From Clostridia bacterium (lineage in GTDB: Bacteria; Bacillota_A; Clostridia; Christensenellales; CAG-138): DNA of 10,302 nt. The notes below the pieces were generated by a model. The model saw only the letters and a list, made by a program, of their open reading frames with translations, had not been told where the DNA came from and made no database searches. Within the stretch, counting starts at the first letter, position 1. Each line of letters begins with the position of its first letter. Shown here one piece after another: positions 6,540-10,302 of this stretch. The stretch spans positions 1 through 10,302 of the forward strand of contig JAFZJT010000151.1 in assembly GCA_017553815.1 (NCBI GenBank). The letters run 5' to 3'. A program made the translations under genes and the position numbers.

Positions 6540-7470
6540 ACTTGTCGCAAAAACCCACTTTTCTGTCGTAGAGACTGTGTGAGTGTTTTTTCGGTTTCCT
6601 TCCTTCTGCTGTACCCCCTTTTCGGTTGTGTTCTTCACTTTCACCTTCCATCATGACAGGTACCACATGCCAGCGTATAGGTATAGTTCCCCCTTGGCGG
6701 GAGAATGGATACTTCGGGCATTTGAGGCTGCATCTATCTCTCAAAACAATGACGCTACTACCGACTTGTCGAATACGGCAGAATGTTCTTTGTGCAGTTC
6801 TTTTTGTACCGCTTTTACATCGGCTTTGTAATGACAATCTATTTATGCGCTTAATATTTGATGTAAGTTTATACTTAACACTTAACGATATTGACGATAG
6901 TTGCAGCATTTAGTATACTTAAGCCAACAAATCACGATGAAGCTGGAGAAAGTGAACTGGCTAAAGAATATAGAAAGCGGAAACGATGTCGCTCGTTAGG
7001 AGCTCGATACTAAGTTGGCAATGGAAGAATGAAAAAGACTCTGCTTGCGCTGACGGAAATAACAACTCGATATGAATTATGAATTGATTTGCAAACTCGA
7101 ACGCAAAACTAATAACGCAGTAATGGCACATAAAACAGGCATGAGCGCAAGCTTGATGAAAACAGATTCCAGAAGGAATTTATATCGGCAAGCTTGCCCC
7201 TAAGGAATAAATAGGATAAACCGTTGGACGAACGATTATCCATGAGTGATCCTCAATGGTATGTTCGCAAATAGTCGCTTCTCGTCCTCTGGCAAAACTG
7301 ACGGATACTCGATAGTTGATCGTTTGTGCGTTGGACAGCTAAGGTTGCCATTAGCATCCAATGTATTGGCCGATACCAACACCGTTTACTTATCGACAGT
7401 GAGTATGCGGGTGTACAGCGGCGCATCCGGATGGGTATATCTCAATAACATCAACTACAAATCCCGTTCC
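6540..7470. other. long stretch without a convincing gene
   Basis: About 930 bp separate the divergent transporter genes. No reading frame here has a good ribosome-binding site, recognisable domain or normal codon use. Coding-like scraps are present. On the minus strand, about 6740-6840, a frame contains YKADVKAVQKELHKEHSAVF without a start codon. On the plus strand, a frame at 7246-7476 ends with VYSGASGWVYLNNINY shortly before the FtsX-type permease. These could be 3' ends of decayed genes, the second perhaps a secreted protein preceding that permease. There is no transposase, RNA gene or terminal repeat that I can identify. Confidence 0.45.
7214..7241. repeat. imperfect hairpin
   Basis: GGATAA (7214-7219) pairs with TTATCC (7236-7241) and CGTT (7222-7225) with AACG (7231-7234). 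This gives a ten-pair stem with a small internal loop and a five-base loop, GGACG. No T-tract follows on either strand. A perfect 12-bp palindrome, GGCAAGCTTGCC, lies 16 bp upstream at 7187-7198, and its core GCAAGCTTG also occurs at 7147-7155. The role is unknown. Confidence 0.35.
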
Positions 7471-7486
7471 ATATAATCACTCGCTG

Positions 7487-7519
7487 CATTCTGCGGGCGC
7501 TGCCCGCCCGCGGAGAATG
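7487..7519 (+). promoter_or_regulatory. strong GC-rich hairpin in front of the permease
   Basis: CATTCTGCGGGCG (7487-7499) pairs with CGCCCGC (7505-7511) and AGAATG (7514-7519), leaving a two-G bulge and a five-base loop. The stem has 13 pairs, seven of them in an all-GC block. The flanks ATAATCA (7473-7479) and TGATTAT (7518-7524) are also complementary. No T-tract follows in either direction. The stem ends 17 nt before the AGGAGG at 7537-7542, so it may be a leader attenuator, an mRNA 5' stabiliser, or a terminator-like end of an upstream unit. Confidence 0.5.
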
Positions 7520-7547
7520 ATTATAGAAAAACCAACAGGAGGTCTCC

Positions 7548-10060
7548 ATGAAGAGCAACATCCGCAAGTTTATTTCACTTAGCATGAAGCGGCGCAAAAA
7601 GGAGCTGTCTGCTTTTAGGCTGCTGATCTTTTTCGCGGTTTTTCTGCTTGCCGCGATGCTGCTGACGCAGGATCTTATCGACCGTTATTTCAATAACTAT
7701 AATCTGCGTTATTACGGCGAATGGTTCCTTGCCGATACGGACGGCGCATTCTCGGAGCACGAGGATCTGGAGCGCGGCGGAGAGGTGCTGCTCGGCAGCC
7801 AAATCTATTATATCGTCTCCGCGGATGAGCCCGGGTCGATAAAGCGCGATGATCCTCCGGAAGTATATACCCTCACGCCGGAAAGCGAATACGTTGCAAT
7901 GGGCGGCGTGATGCTTGGATGAGCTTCGGAGGATTTTCTTGAGCGCAATCGCATCGCCATAACGGACGGACGGCTCCCTCAGTCGGAGGGAGAGATCGCG
8001 CTGACGTCAAGAGCGCTCACCAGCATGCATTACAGCCCGGAGCTCGGTCAGGAGCTGGCGCTCTATACCGTCGTCGGCATCGATAATGGGGACAGGGGCT
8101 ATAAGGATGCGGATGAGCTGCTTCCGTTCTCCGCTTTGGATGGCGATATTTCGCTCGTGCTAAGGTGGTTTACGCTCGTTGGCGTGCTTGAAAGCTATAA
8201 TATGCGATGGGGAACCGATATTTTCCCCGGCGCATTGATATCGCGTGAGGAATACGATTCCATTTGGATGCCCCGCGCCGAGCTGAACGTTTATTATTTG
8301 AAGAGCGAATACGTTTCCGATCCGATCTGGGAGTATCCCTCCAAGCAGATCGACGATATCCGCCCCCTGCTGCTAAACAGCTCGGATCCGGAGCATCCGA
8401 TACTCAGAAGCCTGAACTTTCGAGCGTATGACGCGCCGCTCTGGGGCAGCGTAAATATGTTCCGCGGCGTTTCCGTGCTGCTCACCGCCGCAGGCGCAGC
8501 GGCGATCGCCTATTTCGCCTCATCATAGTCTAATAAAGCGCAGAAAATACTATTTGAGAGTCCGCGAGCTCGGCGCCTCCATGGGGATCGTGCGCACAAT
8601 GGCCGCCGAAGAGTATTTCTCCGTCGTGCTGCCGCCGTCGTCGCTCGGCATTCTCGCCGCTTATGCAGCCGCCTTTATCGCCGCGCTGATAATTTCACGC
8701 ACCACGGGATACGATATGCTGTCCGCCTTCCTGCCAAGAACGGCGCTTATCATCCTCGCCGCGGTGATAGTTATGCTTCTTGCCGCGCTCATCGCCGCGC
8801 TTCTGCTCTTCTCGGGCAGAGGGTTGCACGAAAAGAAGCAGGAGCTATCCGCCGGGGCGAAAAAAGCCTTCGCCCGCCGATCGAAGAAAGGCAGCTTAAA
8901 ATGCAAGCCCTATCTCGGGCTCGGCGAAACTCTTGTTCGCGACGGGCGCGCTCATTCCATAAACACCTTCCTCGTGAGTGCTGCAAGCGTCATCCTTGCC
9001 GCTCTGATCGCTTTTTCGGCAACGAACGTCTATAATTCCATTAGGGATTACATTAAATACAAAAATGAAGTGGTCGATATGTATGCGGTTACATCCGGCG
9101 GAGGCAACGTCGTTGAATGCACGGTCGATGCCCAGCAGAAATCCATCATTGAAAAAGGCAGAGTTGTGATCGCGGATTATGATTACGTCAACTGCGTAAT
9201 GCACTCCATCGGTCGCGATGACGAATATGTTATACCCTCATCCGTGCTTGAAAAGCTCACGGAGGATCCCGGTATAGAGCGCCTCACGGCGGATACCTTC
9301 GATTCAAGCCGTGCCATGAGCTGGGAGAACAAGGAGGCGGACGCCTTTGTAAACGCACTTGTTGAGATCGCGATCCATTCTCCTATTTATGCCGATAAAA
9401 AGCTTGTGTATTCGGGAAAAAGGCTCGATAAGTTCCGCAGCACAATGGAATCGACCTTCTATAAATACCATTACCTTTCGGAGCCTTCGGAGCTGTGGAA
9501 GGCTGCGAAAAAATACCTTGATCCCGCCGCTGCGGATTACGAAGCTTTCCTGCGCGGCGAGCAGATCGTCGTTGTGGTGGACCGTTTTGGCTACAGCGTT
9601 GATCCCGCTTCCATCCCTTCGCGCTCGGAATACGTTTCACAAAGCGAATTCGCCGCCTCCCATGAGGAGCTCTGGGCATCGCTCGGCGCGTCCTTTGAGA
9701 GCGGTGAAACGGTGAACACCGCGAGCCGTGTAAAGGATGCCCCGGGCACCGAGGTCGTAGTCGCGGGTATCGTTCCTGCGGATGTGTTCGGCTTTTACGA
9801 TCCCTATACCGCAAGCGGAATGTATATCCTTGACGATGATGCCATGCTCTCCGTGTTCCGCATCTACGGCTCGGCGGAGCTTGCAAAAAAGGTCATCGAA
9901 TCCGACGGAAACGAGTATTACATCCACAACATAGGCATTTGGCTCAATTCCAAGGCGCAGACTGAGGGCAGCCGAAAGAACATCCTTTCCCTGCTGGAGC
10001 CCGTAACGCGCGTCAACGGAGGCGTGTCTGATCTTGTTGAATACCGCCTTCCGTTCCAGC
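7548..10060 (+). pseudogene. broken FtsX/MacB-type ABC permease, two-module
   Basis: The start is well defined: AGGAGG at 7537-7542, then ATG at 7548 and a membrane helix at residues 24-40. The frame is stopped by TGA at 7920-7922 (codon 125), but coding continues in the same frame with the MacB-like ectodomain motif GRLP at codons 141-144, up to the first FtsX helix and a TAG at 8526-8528. There the sense moves by one base: from 8521 the other frame gives RRKYYLRVRELGAS, the usual cytosolic loop after that helix. It continues through two more helices, a linker, a second module with its own first helix (about 8960-9030) and a large ectodomain. The final FtsX helices expected after about 10060 are missing; instead the antisense of a DNA methyltransferase follows. 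Three independent lesions make it non-functional as read, unless they are sequencing or assembly errors. No ATPase partner lies in the window. Confidence 0.85.
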
Positions 10061-10301
10061 GAACCTCGGGCTTATCCGGCGTCAGTATCGCTCTCGGAGC
10101 ATCCTCAACGAGTATGCCGGAGTGTTCGCCCTTGCGTTTGCCAATGCCGGAATCATGCCTTGCGGTTATGCACCGCGCAAGGTCGGTGATCTTCGGATCG
10201 GGGTTCATGTCGATAAAGAAACAGCCCTGCACCGCGCTTGTGGTTAGGGTGTGTGCGATCCTATCTCCGACTCTGCCGCGCCTGCTGTTCTGATCGGGAT
10301 A
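10044..10301 (-). pseudogene. fragment of a phage-type cytosine-5 DNA methyltransferase
   Basis: The minus strand is open for 86 codons from the right edge to about 10044. It encodes, in order, RRGRVGDRIAHTLTTS, FFIDMNPDPKITDLARCITA, RHDSGIGKRKGEHSGILV and PRAILTPDKPEVRWNGRR. I recognise this series as the variable middle/C-terminal part of phage and integrative-element C5-cytosine methyltransferases, where TPDRxxxRQNGRR-like blocks are common; here W replaces the usual Q. In the family the NGRR block is normally followed by a sequence with a FTLTAQDRHG-like segment, which is absent. Similarity ends at the point where the permease begins, so the gene is cut at this junction. The catalytic PCQ motif would lie beyond the right edge. 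The plus-strand frame through this stretch is antisense and not a protein. Confidence 0.65.
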
Positions 10302-10302
10302 T

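Noticed and set aside
6475..6909. 144-codon minus-strand reading frame
   Set aside because: No ribosome-binding site, irregular basic composition, and it runs through the candidate operon promoter and Shine-Dalgarno.
7072..7203. 43-codon plus-strand reading frame
   Set aside because: No ribosome-binding site and no recognisable domain; kept only as part of the gene-poor stretch.
7920..7960. Selenocysteine or reassigned TGA in the permease
   Set aside because: Only a weak GCTT/GAGC pairing follows the TGA, a selenocysteine in this ectodomain is unexpected, other genes here end in TGA, and the gene has two further lesions.
10077..10293. C-terminal extension of the permease
   Set aside because: The plus-strand frame here lacks the expected FtsX helices, while the minus strand shows methyltransferase blocks; the plus frame is antisense.

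Overview
The window looks like a chromosomal stretch of a low-to-moderate-GC Firmicute, most likely a gut-type clostridium. The grounds are strong AGGAGG-type ribosome-binding sites, tightly coupled gene starts, a Firmicute lipoprotein and clostridial-style ABC permeases. This placement is inferred from gene style only.

Layout. (1) Positions 1-1425 are AT-rich and look like accessory DNA: 52-bp tandem repeats at the left edge, a near-consensus promoter, a decayed ribbon-helix-helix gene, and an intact D12-class adenine-N6 DNA methylase. The methylase leader carries an inverted repeat with two GATC sites around a TATAAT. (2) Positions 1571-6279, on the minus strand, form a compact four-gene operon of higher GC. 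In transcription order it holds a small secreted protein of unknown function, a propeller-like lipoprotein, a double-module ABC permease and an ABC ATPase. Every junction overlaps or has a 1-nt gap, so the four are probably made together as one envelope/export system. The operon has a candidate extended -10 promoter near 6510 and a leader with a very strong Shine-Dalgarno feeding a 6-codon ORF. (3) Positions 6540-7486 hold no convincing gene, only short coding-like scraps and hairpins. (4) Positions 7548 to about 10060, plus strand, are a large FtsX/MacB-type permease gene that is broken three times: an in-frame TGA, a frameshift, and loss of its 3' end. (5) At about 10044-10060 the permease abruptly joins, in antisense, a piece of a phage-type cytosine-5 DNA methyltransferase that runs off the right edge.

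Overall: one intact DNA methylase and fragments of mobile-type genes flank an intact secreted-protein/lipoprotein/ABC operon and a degraded second transporter. The strongest candidate for an undescribed system is the four-gene operon. The strongest anomaly is the permease/methyltransferase junction, which is either a real rearrangement or an assembly chimera.
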